Assembly: GCF_004053875.1 (NCBI RefSeq) | Contig: NZ_SBIP01000001.1 | Coordinates: forward strand, 1,088,573-1,152,572 | DNA: 64,000 bases | Reading direction: 5' to 3' | Source: Neorhizobium lilium | GTDB taxonomy: Bacteria > Pseudomonadota > Alphaproteobacteria > Rhizobiales > Rhizobiaceae | Shown: piece by piece, positions 25,156 to 34,000 of the stretch | How the letters are laid out: each line of letters opens with the position of its first letter | Position numbering within the stretch: the first letter of the stretch is position 1 | Made by a program: the position numbers and the translations under genes | The notes under the pieces: generated by a model | The model's input: only the letters and a program-made list of their open reading frames with translations | Database searches by the model: none | What the model was told of the DNA's origin: nothing

Positions 25156-26646
25156 CTACCAGTCCATGCCGGCGAGCTTCTTCACCTGGGCGACGAAACC
25201 GTCGCGCTTGACCTCTTCGTAGAGGCGGGCGCGCAACCGCGGCGCCGGGCTGGAATTGACGTTTTCGAAAAGCGCTACGCGGCCGGCGAGCGCGCCGCTC
25301 GTCATGTCCCAAATAAAATTCATCAGCAGTTCCTTCTGCATGGCGGAAACACCGTGGCCGGGCAGAAGGTCCTTCAGGTAATGGCCGATATCCGGGTTTT
25401 CGAAGGCAGCCTTGCCGAAGCGCATCACGAGGCCCTGGCCGCAAAGTTCCTGCAGCGTGTGGATGATGCGCGGATAATGCTGGATCGAATAGAGCCGTCC
25501 GGCGGTCAGCATGCCGACATCCGGCGCCATGACGTCCGCTTCGGTCGGCTTGGCCAGCGCTTCGGCAGCAACGATGAAGGCGCGCAGCGTCTGCGCATAT
25601 TCGATGAGTTCGCCGAGCATCATCTGCACGGCCGGGATCTTGTCGGTGCCGAGCACTTCCAGCACCATCTGGCCGGCGCCGACGAAGAGTTCGGCCTTGA
25701 CCGCAAGGCGCGTCAGTACGTGCCAGTGGGCGAAGACGCAGACCGGGCCGTACCAGGACATGGCGCTCGGATCGCCGAGGTTGAAGATGCGGTCGGTCGG
25801 CACGAAGACATTATCGAAGACGATGAACTGGTCGGCCTCTTCGCCGAGATGCGAGATCGGATGGTCGAACGGATCGGCCCCCGGCTCGGACACCATTTCG
25901 CGCGAAATCATCTTGATGCCAGGCGTGTTGATCGGCACCGAACCCCAGACGCAGGCATCTGCCGGCGTCGACTGGATGCCGCCGAGATTGGTGAAAAAGA
26001 TCTCGTTTGCCTGGGCGGCGATGGAACCGACCGTCTTTGCGCCGGAAATGCGGATACCGCCGGCCTCGACCGACTTGACGCGCAGGAGGGAGCCTTCGGC
26101 AGCTTTCGGATCGGAACGGTCGGTCTGCGGGCCGGCAAGGCTTTCGGATGCAGTCAGGTTGTTGTCCCGGCCATAAGCGATGTAATGCTCGATATTTTCG
26201 GCAAAGTCGGGGCTGCAGCCGTCGATCAGCGACTTCTTCTTCTTGAAAGTCGGCAGATAGGCGGCAAGGCCGACGGCGATTGCCGGCGCCAGATCCGGCG
26301 GACGCCCGAATGTACCGCCTGTCTTGAGGCTGGTATATTCGATCATCTTGCGGCGATCGACGAGATCCGCCTGACTGCGCGGCACCTGCCAGGAACGGCT
26401 GACGATCTCATTGGTCGTCGGCTCCAGATAGGTGGTCGCATCGGCATATTCTTCGGTGAACTGGTCATCGAACATAGACGCCAGAAGATCGACGCCGGCT
26501 GCGAGCGCCGGCTCGTCGGTCACCTTCTCGATCTTCTTGCCGCCAACCCAGATCTGGCGACCGTCATCGAGCGAGGCCTTGAATTCTGCGCCGGTCTTCA
26601 GCCGGTGGGCAATGCCCGCCTTGGTCTTCGACACGCTCGTGTCCAT
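25156..26646 (-). CDS. HpaB-like FADH2-dependent monooxygenase (copy 1)
   Basis: This 496-residue protein of the 4-hydroxyphenylacetate 3-hydroxylase large-subunit family shows FKASLDDGRQIWVGG at the start, the conserved TFGRPPDL, GSIAAQANEIFF, GADPFDHPISH and the acyl-CoA-dehydrogenase-like C-terminal helices ending ARVALFENVN-like. It would hydroxylate an aromatic or pyridine ring using FADH2 supplied by a separate reductase, probably the HpaC-like protein at 53163. The ATG at 26646 has GGGAG 9 bases upstream; 26652 and 26688 are weaker in-frame starts. It is the first gene of the operon that ends with NicX copy 1 and is closely similar to the copy at 51832. Confidence 0.9.
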   Translation of the reverse strand: MDTSVSKTKAGIAHRLKTGAEFKASLDDGRQIWVGGKKIEKVTDEPALAAGVDLLASMFDDQFTEEYADATTYLEPTTNEIVSRSWQVPRSQADLVDRRKMIEYTSLKTGGTFGRPPDLAPAIAVGLAAYLPTFKKKKSLIDGCSPDFAENIEHYIAYGRDNNLTASESLAGPQTDRSDPKAAEGSLLRVKSVEAGGIRISGAKTVGSIAAQANEIFFTNLGGIQSTPADACVWGSVPINTPGIKMISREMVSEPGADPFDHPISHLGEEADQFIVFDNVFVPTDRIFNLGDPSAMSWYGPVCVFAHWHVLTRLAVKAELFVGAGQMVLEVLGTDKIPAVQMMLGELIEYAQTLRAFIVAAEALAKPTEADVMAPDVGMLTAGRLYSIQHYPRIIHTLQELCGQGLVMRFGKAAFENPDIGHYLKDLLPGHGVSAMQKELLMNFIWDMTSGALAGRVALFENVNSSPAPRLRARLYEEVKRDGFVAQVKKLAGMDW

Positions 26647-26754
26647 CTGCATTCTCCCGAATGATAACCCCTCGACATCCGCTCGCATCCGGGCGCGGTT
26701 GGCGCACTGTCGGAACCACGGCGAACTTGTGCGCTGAGGCTACACATCCCAACC

Positions 26755-26781
26755 ATTATAAATCAACCAAAATTATTGGTT
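26755..26781 (-). promoter_or_regulatory. -10 box and TTGGTT palindrome before hpaB-like copy 1
   Basis: TATAAT (minus strand) covers 26760-26755. Just upstream is the perfect palindrome AACCAA-AATTA-TTGGTT at 26765-26781, which occupies the expected region between -35 and -10. A further CAACCA half-site overlaps at 26750-26755. This fits control by an FCD-type GntR regulator. Confidence 0.6.
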
Positions 26782-27181
26782 TTAACTTTTTTAAGTCTGC
26801 ACAATGTGTAAGCTCATCCGAACAACGTGCCGCTTATCTCGCCACAAAATACTATAATCATGCAAAAACGCCCAAATTCAGCGATTTCTCCTGCCCGCTG
26901 ATCCTTCGCCATTGATCAAAAAACCAGCATCACAATTTTGTATTTTTAGTCCAAAAATTTTCAACCAGAAAAAATGGTTGGCCTCTGTTGACGATGATCG
27001 AACCGGGCATATAGTCGGTCATCGAAGGCCGGACGGGCGGATAAAGAATGCCGAAACACGCCGCCAGCCAGCGCTTCAAGGCCCGATGATGGGCACGCTT
27101 CCAATTGAACGACTTCGGATGGATCGCAAGGGAACAGGACGGCAATGGTTCGGCGCGCGGGTCAAAAATCGAGCGGTAAAA
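26782..27181. other. Intergenic regulatory region
   Basis: About 400 bases between the hpaB-like operon and a small exported-protein gene on the same strand. The first half is AT-rich. No gene is supported. It contains the operator-like palindrome at 26962-26980. Confidence 0.5.
26962..26980. promoter_or_regulatory. CAACCA/TGGTTG inverted repeat
   Basis: CAACCA (26962-26967) and TGGTTG (26975-26980) are separated by an A-rich 7-base spacer. It is the same arm sequence as at the other operator candidates of this region, about 180 bases upstream of the palindrome before the hpaB-like gene. Confidence 0.5.
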
Positions 27182-27203
27182 GGCGCCTGCCATGGCAGAC
27201 GCC
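27182..27203 (-). terminator. Possible terminator hairpin after the exported protein gene
   Basis: GGCG, CTGCCA, TGGCAG and CGCC form a nearly perfect stem with one C/A mismatch, 19 bases past the stop of the gene at 27222. No T run is seen. Confidence 0.35.
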
Positions 27204-27221
27204 GATCCGGTTGACATCCGC

Positions 27222-27650
27222 TCAGCCCGGATGGCAACCGGTTCGCTCGGCATTCGCCTCGCAAGTCACCGTGATCGTGCCGATCGTCTCGCCGCGGCGC
27301 CGCTCCAGCGGGATTTCGCTGCGGGTTGCCCAGGACTGCCCGTCCCTGCCGCACCACAGGCGCTCGACCGGCATCCGGTCCTCGAGTTGGTTGAGCAGGA
27401 AAACGGCGCCGGTCTCCCGCTGCAGCCAGAGACTGCTTTTCATCACAGCGCCCGGCGCGACCGTGCCGATCGGCTGGGAATACCAATGAGCCAGCGTCGC
27501 GCCGCAGGAGAGGACCTCCTTGCCGGCATTGGTGACGGCCAGCGAAATTTCATCGAGCCCGGCGCGACCACGCTCCAGCTTGGTGGCGGAAGCGTTTGCC
27601 GCGACAAGGCCGGCCGTGGTGAGGAACACGAGGAAAGCAGATTTTTTCAT
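27222..27650 (-). CDS. Small exported protein of unknown function
   Basis: The protein is 142 residues with a Sec signal peptide (MKKSAFLVFLTTAGLVAANA, cleavage near ASA). The mature part contains four Cys residues (in LSCGATL, LWCGRDG, VTCEAN and GCHPG) that could form disulfides, and a SEIPLERRRGETIG segment. I do not recognise the family. The ATG at 27650 opens a clean signal peptide; an in-frame ATG at 27668 adds six residues. It is divergent from the BMP transporter operon (99 bases apart), so the two may share control. A periplasmic role is inferred from the signal peptide only. Confidence 0.65.
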   Translation of the reverse strand: MKKSAFLVFLTTAGLVAANASATKLERGRAGLDEISLAVTNAGKEVLSCGATLAHWYSQPIGTVAPGAVMKSSLWLQRETGAVFLLNQLEDRMPVERLWCGRDGQSWATRSEIPLERRRGETIGTITVTCEANAERTGCHPG

Positions 27651-27748
27651 GTCAGCAACGCCTTTCATCTATGAAAAGGATTGCTAGCAGCGTGAAAAGA
27701 TAAAGTAAATACGGTTTTAAATCTCGAAAACAAGGGGAACTTCCTAAA

Positions 27749-28771
27749 ATGAAAAGTATAAAATCGGCATATATTGCAATCTTCACTGCAACTATGCTTT
27801 CGAATGCCGCCTATGCCGCGGATATCAAGTCGATTGCCATCCTCACTCCTGAACAAGGCACGGATTTCGGCTGGAACCAGCAGGGTGTCGACGGTGCCAA
27901 GGCCGCTGGCAAGGCAACCGGTGTCGAGGTGATCACCGCCGAAAACCTCGGTTATGGCGACGTCCGACCGACGCTGCGCGAGCTTGCTGAAGACGGCAAC
28001 ACGCTGCTGATCGCCCATGCCAGCGGTTATAATACCGCAGCACCCGAGATCGGCGCCGAAGCCAAGGTCAAGGTGGCGATCGTCGACAGCCCTGCCGCGC
28101 TGAAGAAGGACGCGATCGTCGATTATACGGCAAGCGGCCATTCCGGCGCCTATCTTGCCGGCCACCTAGCCGCCAAGATGAGCCGCACCGGCACGGTCGG
28201 TATCGTCGTTTCCGGCGAACCGCCGTCCTGGAATGCCCAGTCGGCCGCGTTTGCGGAAGGCGTGAAAGCCGAAAAACCGTCGATGACCATTCGTTACGCA
28301 GTGATCGGCCCGGCCGCCTATTCGGATGCCGCAGGCGGCAAGCGCGTGACGGAATCGCTGATCGCAGCCGGCGCCGACATCATCTTCGGTCAGGGCAACG
28401 GCTCCTCCTTCGGCATGCTGCAGGCTGTCGAGACGACCAAGGCAACCGATGGCGGCAAGGTGTTTTTCATCGACGTGATCGGCGACAAGACCAGCATCGA
28501 CAAGGGCTTTCTGCTGAGCTCGGTGCTGTGGAACCTGACGCCCGTCTATACGGCGATGATCGAGGACATCAAGGCGGACAAGTTCGGCACCCGCAATTAC
28601 GGCATCTCGCTTGCCGATGGTTCCGTCTCGCTTCTGAAGACAAAGCAGATCCCTGACGACGTCTGGAAGTCAGTGATGGATATCCGCGACAAGATGATCA
28701 AGGGCGAGATCAAGGTCGAACCTAAGTTCGATGCTCCCTCCGTTCATTCGCTGGTCAGCCAGCTGAACTGA
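27749..28771 (+). CDS. BMP-family ABC substrate-binding protein
   Basis: This 340-residue periplasmic protein has a signal peptide ending AAYAAD and the BMP/PnrA fold: LTPEQGTDFGWNQQGVDGA, LIAHASGYNT, then the KVFFIDVIGDKT strand and a C-terminal IKVEPKFDAPS. BMP-family proteins bind nucleosides, purines or related heterocycles and lipoprotein members exist, but this one lacks a lipobox. It leads a complete four-gene importer. Given the neighbouring transaminase and ring-cleavage genes, a nucleoside-like or pyridine-type ligand is plausible; the ligand is inference. Confidence 0.9.
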   Translation: MKSIKSAYIAIFTATMLSNAAYAADIKSIAILTPEQGTDFGWNQQGVDGAKAAGKATGVEVITAENLGYGDVRPTLRELAEDGNTLLIAHASGYNTAAPEIGAEAKVKVAIVDSPAALKKDAIVDYTASGHSGAYLAGHLAAKMSRTGTVGIVVSGEPPSWNAQSAAFAEGVKAEKPSMTIRYAVIGPAAYSDAAGGKRVTESLIAAGADIIFGQGNGSSFGMLQAVETTKATDGGKVFFIDVIGDKTSIDKGFLLSSVLWNLTPVYTAMIEDIKADKFGTRNYGISLADGSVSLLKTKQIPDDVWKSVMDIRDKMIKGEIKVEPKFDAPSVHSLVSQLN

Positions 28772-28791
28772 TCCGATCCTCAACATGGATA

Positions 28792-28821
28792 GGGCCGGAT
28801 GCGACCCAACGCGCCCGGCCC
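28792..28821 (+). terminator. Intercistronic hairpin after the BMP binding-protein gene
   Basis: GGGCCGG and CCGGCCC pair around a 16-base loop, between the binding-protein stop and the ATPase start. It probably gives higher binding-protein than ATPase levels. Confidence 0.45.
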
Positions 28822-28861
28822 CATTCCTGGCATTCCAATTCCATGCCCGCGGGATAGTTTG

Positions 28862-30445
28862 ATGACCTTATCTTCTCAGCCGGCAGACGATGCCAAGCCG
28901 CTCGTGTCGCTTAAAAGCATAACGAAGCGCTTTCCGGGCATCGTTGCCAATGATTCCATCTCGATCGATTTCTTTCCCGGCGAAGTGCATGTCCTGCTCG
29001 GCGAAAACGGCGCCGGCAAATCGACGCTTGTCAGCATGTTGTCCGGTCTGCAGCAGCCGAGCGAAGGCAGTATAATGGTCGACGGCACCGAAATGCCGAT
29101 CGCCTCGCCGCAAAAGGCGCTGGCGCTTGGCATCGGCACCGTTTTTCAGCATTCGATGCTGGTGCCCAGCCTGACGCTGACAGACAATGTCAATCTCGGC
29201 GGCGCCTGGTGGAAAACGCCGGATCGCGAAGCGATCGCCACCCGCATGGAAGAGACGGCGCGTTCGATCGGCGTCGAGGTCAATCCGACCGCGATCACCA
29301 GCAGCCTGTCGCTCGGCGAGCAGCAACAGGCCGAGATCGTCCGCGCCCTGATGCGCGGCAGCCGGTTCCTCATCCTCGACGAGGCGACAGCCATGCTGAC
29401 ACCGAAGGATGCGGAAAAGCTCGGGCAGTTGATGCGCCGTCTGGTGGCGCAGGGGCTGGCCGTCATCTTCATCACCCACAAGCTCAACGAGGCGGTGGCC
29501 TATGGCGACCGCATCTCGGTCCTGAGGCTTGGCCGCAAGGTCGGTGCGCTTGGACCGGACGAACTGAAATCGCTCGGGCCGGAAGCGGCCACCAAGGAAA
29601 TCATCCGGCTGATGTTCGGATCCAACGGCAACCAGGCCGCCGTGACGGCCAAGGCGGATGGCGCGATGCGTCCACGCATCAACGGAGCTGGAACCGGGGC
29701 CGCTCCCGTCCTCGAAATCCTGGCGCTGGAAGTGGACGACGATTCCGTCCCCGTATCCGGCATCGAACTGAAGATCGGCGCCGGGGAGATCGTCGGTATT
29801 GCCGGCATAGACGGCAATGGACAGAAACAGCTTGCCGAAGCGCTGGCTGGCCAGCGGCCCGTCAAGAACGGCCGGATCTATCTCGACGGCCAGCCGATCG
29901 AGGATCTCCCCATCGGCGCGCGGCGCCATCGCGGCCTGCGTTATGTCACCGATGATCGACTTGGCGAAGGCACGGTCGGCGCCTTCCCCGTCTCGATAAA
30001 CCTGCTGCTGAAGCAGATCGGGGAGGCGCCTTTCTGGCGTTCCGGCATCGAACAGGGTGGGGCGATTGCCGACAATGCCCGCAAACAGGTGAAGGATTAC
30101 GACATCCGCACACCGGATATCGAAACCCCGGCCGGAAAGCTGTCGGGCGGCAATATCCAGAAGCTGCTGCTCGCCCGTGAGCTGACCGGCAGCGCCCGTG
30201 CCGTGATCTTCGCCAAACCGACCTACGGGCTGGACCTCAACAATATCGCCGCCTCCCGCCGCCGCATCCGCGAAGCGGCCGATGGCGGCAAGGCGGTGAT
30301 CGTGCTGTCGACCGAGCTCGACGAACTGATCGAGCTTTCGGACCGTATCGCGGTCATGTCGCAGGGAAGGATCGTCGGCATTGTCGAAAATGACGGCGAT
30401 GCGCGCCAGAAAATTGGTGAATTCATGAGTGGTGTCGCGGCATGA
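28862..30445 (+). CDS. Dual-domain ABC ATPase of BMP/nucleoside-type importer
   Basis: This 527-residue ATPase has two nucleotide-binding domains. The first has Walker A GENGAGKST, signature SLGEQQQAEIVRAL and Walker B LILDEATAMLTP. The second has the degenerate loop GIAGIDGNGQKQ, signature LSGGNIQKLLLAREL and FAKPTYGLDL. This layout is shared by sugar and nucleoside (YufO/NupA) importers, where the second domain is often degenerate. The ATG at 28862 is chosen over 28799 because homology starts there. Its stop overlaps the first permease start (ATGA at 30442). Confidence 0.9.
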   Translation: MTLSSQPADDAKPLVSLKSITKRFPGIVANDSISIDFFPGEVHVLLGENGAGKSTLVSMLSGLQQPSEGSIMVDGTEMPIASPQKALALGIGTVFQHSMLVPSLTLTDNVNLGGAWWKTPDREAIATRMEETARSIGVEVNPTAITSSLSLGEQQQAEIVRALMRGSRFLILDEATAMLTPKDAEKLGQLMRRLVAQGLAVIFITHKLNEAVAYGDRISVLRLGRKVGALGPDELKSLGPEAATKEIIRLMFGSNGNQAAVTAKADGAMRPRINGAGTGAAPVLEILALEVDDDSVPVSGIELKIGAGEIVGIAGIDGNGQKQLAEALAGQRPVKNGRIYLDGQPIEDLPIGARRHRGLRYVTDDRLGEGTVGAFPVSINLLLKQIGEAPFWRSGIEQGGAIADNARKQVKDYDIRTPDIETPAGKLSGGNIQKLLLARELTGSARAVIFAKPTYGLDLNNIAASRRRIREAADGGKAVIVLSTELDELIELSDRIAVMSQGRIVGIVENDGDARQKIGEFMSGVAA

Positions 30446-31551
30446 GCGTCGAAGTGCAAGATCCATCCGCGAACAGCCAGGCCGCTGCAAAAAGCGACAT
30501 CATCGTTCGTCGCCGTCTTCTCTCAGACCGGCTGCAGCTTATTGCCCTGTCGCTTGGGCCGCTCGTTGCCGCCATTCTGGTCGCGAGCCTGATCCTCATC
30601 GCGATGGGCGTCGATCCGGTCGCCTATTACACCTATATCGTCAATCGCGGGCTCCTCTCCCCCTCAGGCATCGAGGCGACGCTGACCCGCATGGGGCCGC
30701 TTCTGCTGATCGCCGCAGGCCTGATCGTCGCCTTCCGGGCAGGGATCTGGAACCTTGGCGGCGACGCGCAATTCCTGCTCGGCGCCGTGGTGGTCGCGGC
30801 GCTTGCGCCGGTGCTGACCGCCTATATGCCGGTCTGGCTGGTGCTGATCGTCACGCTGATCGTCGGCGCCATCATCGGCGCGCTGTGGTCGCTGGTACCG
30901 GCGCTCTTGCGCGCCCGTCAGGGCGTCAACGAGATCATCACCACGATGATGATGTCTTTCCTCGGCATTTCACTTTCCAACGTGCTGGTGAAAATCTTCT
31001 TCCTCGATCCGGCCACCAACGTGCCGCAGACCCGCACACTTCCCGTAGAAGATCGGTTGCCCCGGCTGTTCGACACGACGATTTCGAGCGGCGTACTGAT
31101 CGGCCTCGTCGCCATCCTCGTCGTCCATTACGTCATGGCGAAAACCGCCTTCGGGCTGAAGCTCCGGATTGTCGGCGCCAATGCCAAGGCGGCCGTGCAT
31201 GCCGGCCTTTCCGTCTCGGCACTGACGATCGGCGTCTTCGCCATTTCGGCCGGCTTTTCGGGCCTTTCCGGCGCCATTGCCGTACTTGGCCAATATGGCA
31301 ATGTCCGCGCCGACTGGAACCCGGCCTATACACTGACCATCGTGCCGCTGGTCTTCCTCGCCCGGTTCAACGGCTTTGCCACGATTGCCTACGTCTTCCT
31401 CTTCTCGGTCCTGTCGATCGGCAGCGAGAGCGCTGCAAGACGGCTCGGCGTGCCTAATTATTTCACTCTGGTGACCATGGCGATCCTGCTGATCCTGCTC
31501 GGCATCACCGAAATGCTTGACCAGAAGCGGCGCGAAAGCCGGAGGACCTGA
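30442..31551 (+). CDS. ABC transporter permease 1, BMP/nucleoside type
   Basis: This 369-residue permease has about eight to ten helices and the family hallmarks GLIVAFRAGIWNLGGDAQF, RQGVNEIITTMMMSFLGI and KLRIVGANAKAAVHAGLS. Its N-terminal ~30 residues are hydrophilic. It overlaps the ATPase by four bases and lies a few bases before the second permease. The two permeases would form a heterodimeric channel of the branched-chain/RbsC superfamily. Confidence 0.92.
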   Translation: MSVEVQDPSANSQAAAKSDIIVRRRLLSDRLQLIALSLGPLVAAILVASLILIAMGVDPVAYYTYIVNRGLLSPSGIEATLTRMGPLLLIAAGLIVAFRAGIWNLGGDAQFLLGAVVVAALAPVLTAYMPVWLVLIVTLIVGAIIGALWSLVPALLRARQGVNEIITTMMMSFLGISLSNVLVKIFFLDPATNVPQTRTLPVEDRLPRLFDTTISSGVLIGLVAILVVHYVMAKTAFGLKLRIVGANAKAAVHAGLSVSALTIGVFAISAGFSGLSGAIAVLGQYGNVRADWNPAYTLTIVPLVFLARFNGFATIAYVFLFSVLSIGSESAARRLGVPNYFTLVTMAILLILLGITEMLDQKRRESRRT

Positions 31552-31555
31552 CCCC

Positions 31556-32488
31556 ATGACCCTGCTTACCGCAGCCTTCCTCACCGCCCTTCTTGCCGGA
31601 GCCATTACCGCCGGCATCCCGCTCCTCCTGGCCGGCCTCGGCGAACAGCTTTCCGAAAAGACAGGCGTTCTCAATATCGGCATCGAGGGCATGATGCTGG
31701 CCGGCGCCTATATGGGGTTTCTTGTTGCCTGGAAGACGGATTCTGTTTTCCTCGGTTTTGTCGGCGGCGCCGGTGGCGGCATGCTGGTCGCGGCCATCAT
31801 GGCGCTTCTCTGCGTGCGTTTCGGCCTCAACCAGATCGTCATCGGCATTGCGCTGACGCTCGGGGCCGAAGGCGCAACCGCGATGCTGCATTATTTCCAG
31901 TTCGCCCAGACCTATCCGCGCCTCGGCGCCATCGCGTCGCTGCCGATCCCGCCTCTTGCCAATATCCCGGTCCTCGGCCCAGCCCTCTTTAACCGCCCGC
32001 CGATCGTTTACATCGCGCTGCTTCTCGTCGCCGTCTTTGCTTATGTCTATCGGAAAACCTATTGGGGCATCGCGCTGCAGGCGGCGGGCGACAAGCCGGC
32101 GGCGCTGGATTCCTCCGGCGTCAGCGTGCTTGGCATCCGCTCCGTGGCCGTTCTCCTGACCGGCGCGCTGGTCGGTCTCGGTGGCGCTTTCATGGCGATC
32201 GTCGGGGCCGGAATTTTCGTGCCCTTCATGACCAATGGCAATGGTTTTATCGGTATCGTGCTTGCCATGCTTGCCCGCGGCCGACCGCTCTGGGTGCTGG
32301 GCGGTGCCGCCATGTTCGGTGCCTGCCTGTCGCTGACGACCGCCTTGCAGGTGGCCGGTGTCGATATCCCGACCGACGTCATCCAGATGCTGCCCTTCGC
32401 GGCGGTCATGGGCGTCCTGGTCATGTTGGGGCGCAAGGCCAATCTGCCGAGTGCGCTCGGTGCCGCCTATGTGCGGGGCGCGCGCTGA
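31556..32488 (+). CDS. ABC transporter permease 2, BMP/nucleoside type
   Basis: This 310-residue permease has the characteristic GLGEQLSEKTGVLNIGIEGMM near residue 25 and CVRFGLNQIVIGIALTLG near 85. GVSVLGIRSVAVLLTGALVG precedes the final helices. The ORF opens at 31517, but the ATG at 31556 lies five bases after the stop of permease 1 and matches the normal family start. It ends the importer operon; the transaminase gene on the other strand is convergent, 18 bases away. Confidence 0.92.
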   Translation: MTLLTAAFLTALLAGAITAGIPLLLAGLGEQLSEKTGVLNIGIEGMMLAGAYMGFLVAWKTDSVFLGFVGGAGGGMLVAAIMALLCVRFGLNQIVIGIALTLGAEGATAMLHYFQFAQTYPRLGAIASLPIPPLANIPVLGPALFNRPPIVYIALLLVAVFAYVYRKTYWGIALQAAGDKPAALDSSGVSVLGIRSVAVLLTGALVGLGGAFMAIVGAGIFVPFMTNGNGFIGIVLAMLARGRPLWVLGGAAMFGACLSLTTALQVAGVDIPTDVIQMLPFAAVMGVLVMLGRKANLPSALGAAYVRGAR

Positions 32489-32506
32489 CGCCCCGCTTGA
32501 GGTCGG

Positions 32507-33685
32507 TCACTTGCCCGTGTCGATCACGGCCATGACGGCGGCCGAACCTGCGCCGACGTCATAGGCTTTGCCTGTCACCTTGGTGAGCGCCGCACCGAGT
32601 GCGGCGACCGCCACCAGCGCGTAGATCGGCCGCGCCGTCGGCCCCATATGGCCGATGCGCACCAGCTTGTTGAGCGTCGCGCCGCGGCCGGACGAGATGG
32701 TAACGCCATAATCATCGCGCATCACCTGACGAAGTTCTGCCTCCTCGACGCCTTCCGGCAGGCGGACGGCGGTCGTGGTCGGCGACACGAAATTTTCAGA
32801 GGCCGTCCAGAGTTCCAGCCCCATCGCCTTGATGCCTTCGCGGCAGGCCTTGGCCGTCAATGCGTGGCGCGCCCAGACCGCTTGCGGGCCTTCGTCCAGA
32901 TAAAGATCGAGCGCCGCCTCCAGACCGTTCACCTCCGCAACCGAAGGCGTGAACGGAAAGCCGGTCTCCTTGCGCCAAGCGTTTTCCCAGTCGAGCACAC
33001 TCAAGATCGAGCCGCGCGGCGCCGTCGGATTGGCCTTCATCTTCGCCCAGCCCTTGTCGCTGATCGCCAGCATGGAGAGGCCGGGCGGGCAGCCCATGCA
33101 CTTGTTCGGGCCGGTGATGAATATGTCGGAAAACACCTCTTCCGGCAGAATATCCATGCCGCCGAAGGACGAGACCGCATCGACGACGAAGACAGCCTTG
33201 GTCTTCGCGACGATCGCGCCGATCTCCTTCACCGGATTGATCGTGCCGGAGGGCGTGTCGTGATGGCAAACGGTGACGACGGTGATATCCGGCCGCTCCT
33301 TGAGCTTCGCCTCGACCGCGGCGGGATCGACCACCTCGTTGAAGGGCACGCGAATGTCCAGATATTCGCGGCAATGCGGCTCCAGCCACGAGCGGTAACC
33401 GTCCCCGTAAACGCCGGAGGCCAGATTGAGTAGCACGTCGTCCTTGCCGACCACGGATATGCCGACTGCTTCCAGCGCCAGCACCGGCTCGCCATGCAGG
33501 ATGACCGGAACGTTTTTCGTTTCCATGGCCTGTTTCAGCTTCAGGCTGATCCGCTCATAGGTCGCCAGGAAGGCGGGATCATAATCGTAATAGACCGGCC
33601 GGCCGAGCGCGCTTAGCACTTCCGGATAACAATTGACCGGACCGGTGGTCAGCGTGAAGACGGGCTGCGAAGGTTTGGCGGTCAT
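32507..33685 (-). CDS. Class V aminotransferase, pyridoxamine-pyruvate transaminase-like
   Basis: This 392-residue fold-type I PLP enzyme starts with FTLTTGPVNCYPEVL and has LNLASGVYGDG, CHHDTPSGTINP and VDAVSSFGGM. The PLP Lys is K195 in TGPNKCMG, and the C-terminal block has SSGRG and RIGHMGPTA. The wording follows my memory of Mesorhizobium pyridoxamine-pyruvate aminotransferase (393 residues, Lys197) almost block for block, more than serine-glyoxylate or ureidoglycine aminotransferases. It would swap the aminomethyl group of pyridoxamine, or an analogue, with pyruvate. Serine-pyruvate-type activity remains possible. It is transcribed from a promoter with TTGGT operators, divergent to the FCD regulator gene. 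Confidence 0.78.
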   Translation of the reverse strand: MTAKPSQPVFTLTTGPVNCYPEVLSALGRPVYYDYDPAFLATYERISLKLKQAMETKNVPVILHGEPVLALEAVGISVVGKDDVLLNLASGVYGDGYRSWLEPHCREYLDIRVPFNEVVDPAAVEAKLKERPDITVVTVCHHDTPSGTINPVKEIGAIVAKTKAVFVVDAVSSFGGMDILPEEVFSDIFITGPNKCMGCPPGLSMLAISDKGWAKMKANPTAPRGSILSVLDWENAWRKETGFPFTPSVAEVNGLEAALDLYLDEGPQAVWARHALTAKACREGIKAMGLELWTASENFVSPTTTAVRLPEGVEEAELRQVMRDDYGVTISSGRGATLNKLVRIGHMGPTARPIYALVAVAALGAALTKVTGKAYDVGAGSAAVMAVIDTGK

Positions 33686-33737
33686 TGAGGGAGAAGCTCC
33701 TGAGCTTTGAGCGAAAAGACTGGCGGGCGAAATCTTT

Positions 33738-33812
33738 CAACCAATTTTCCGTCCAAAAAAATTTATTGGTCAAAACATTGGTGCATAATATGATCGCATT
33801 GCCATAAATCAA
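33738..33812 (-). promoter_or_regulatory. Promoter and operator half-sites of the transaminase gene
   Basis: On the minus strand TTGATT (33812-33807), a 16-base spacer and TATTAT (33790-33785) form a good promoter. Downstream of the -10 lie ACCAAT- and ACCAATAA-type sites, then TTGGTTG (33744-33738). Sites placed after the -10 suggest repression. Confidence 0.55.
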
Positions 33813-33868
33813 TTGCACCCCTTGGAACGATGACATATTGGCCGATATAAATGACGATAAACCGGCCG

Positions 33869-33902
33869 TGGTTGACGGGTTCGGGGCCGACCACCTCAAC
33901 CA
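33869..33902. promoter_or_regulatory. TGGTTG/CAACCA inverted repeat before the FCD regulator
   Basis: TGGTTG (33869-33874) and CAACCA (33897-33902) are separated by 22 bases, about 100 bases upstream of the regulator start at 34001. The arms equal those at the other candidate operators. No clear -35/-10 pair was found for this gene. Confidence 0.4.
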
Positions 33903-34000
33903 TTTTATGACTGTTCCGACCGGCGGATGGCAACCAGTATGGTGCCGGCATACATGAGAACAAATTCCGCGGCGCGGACGCTTTGACAAAAGGAAACTCC

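Noticed and set aside
28862..30445. Degenerate second ATPase domain as a sign of a broken gene
   Set aside because: A degenerate second nucleotide-binding loop is usual in this importer family.
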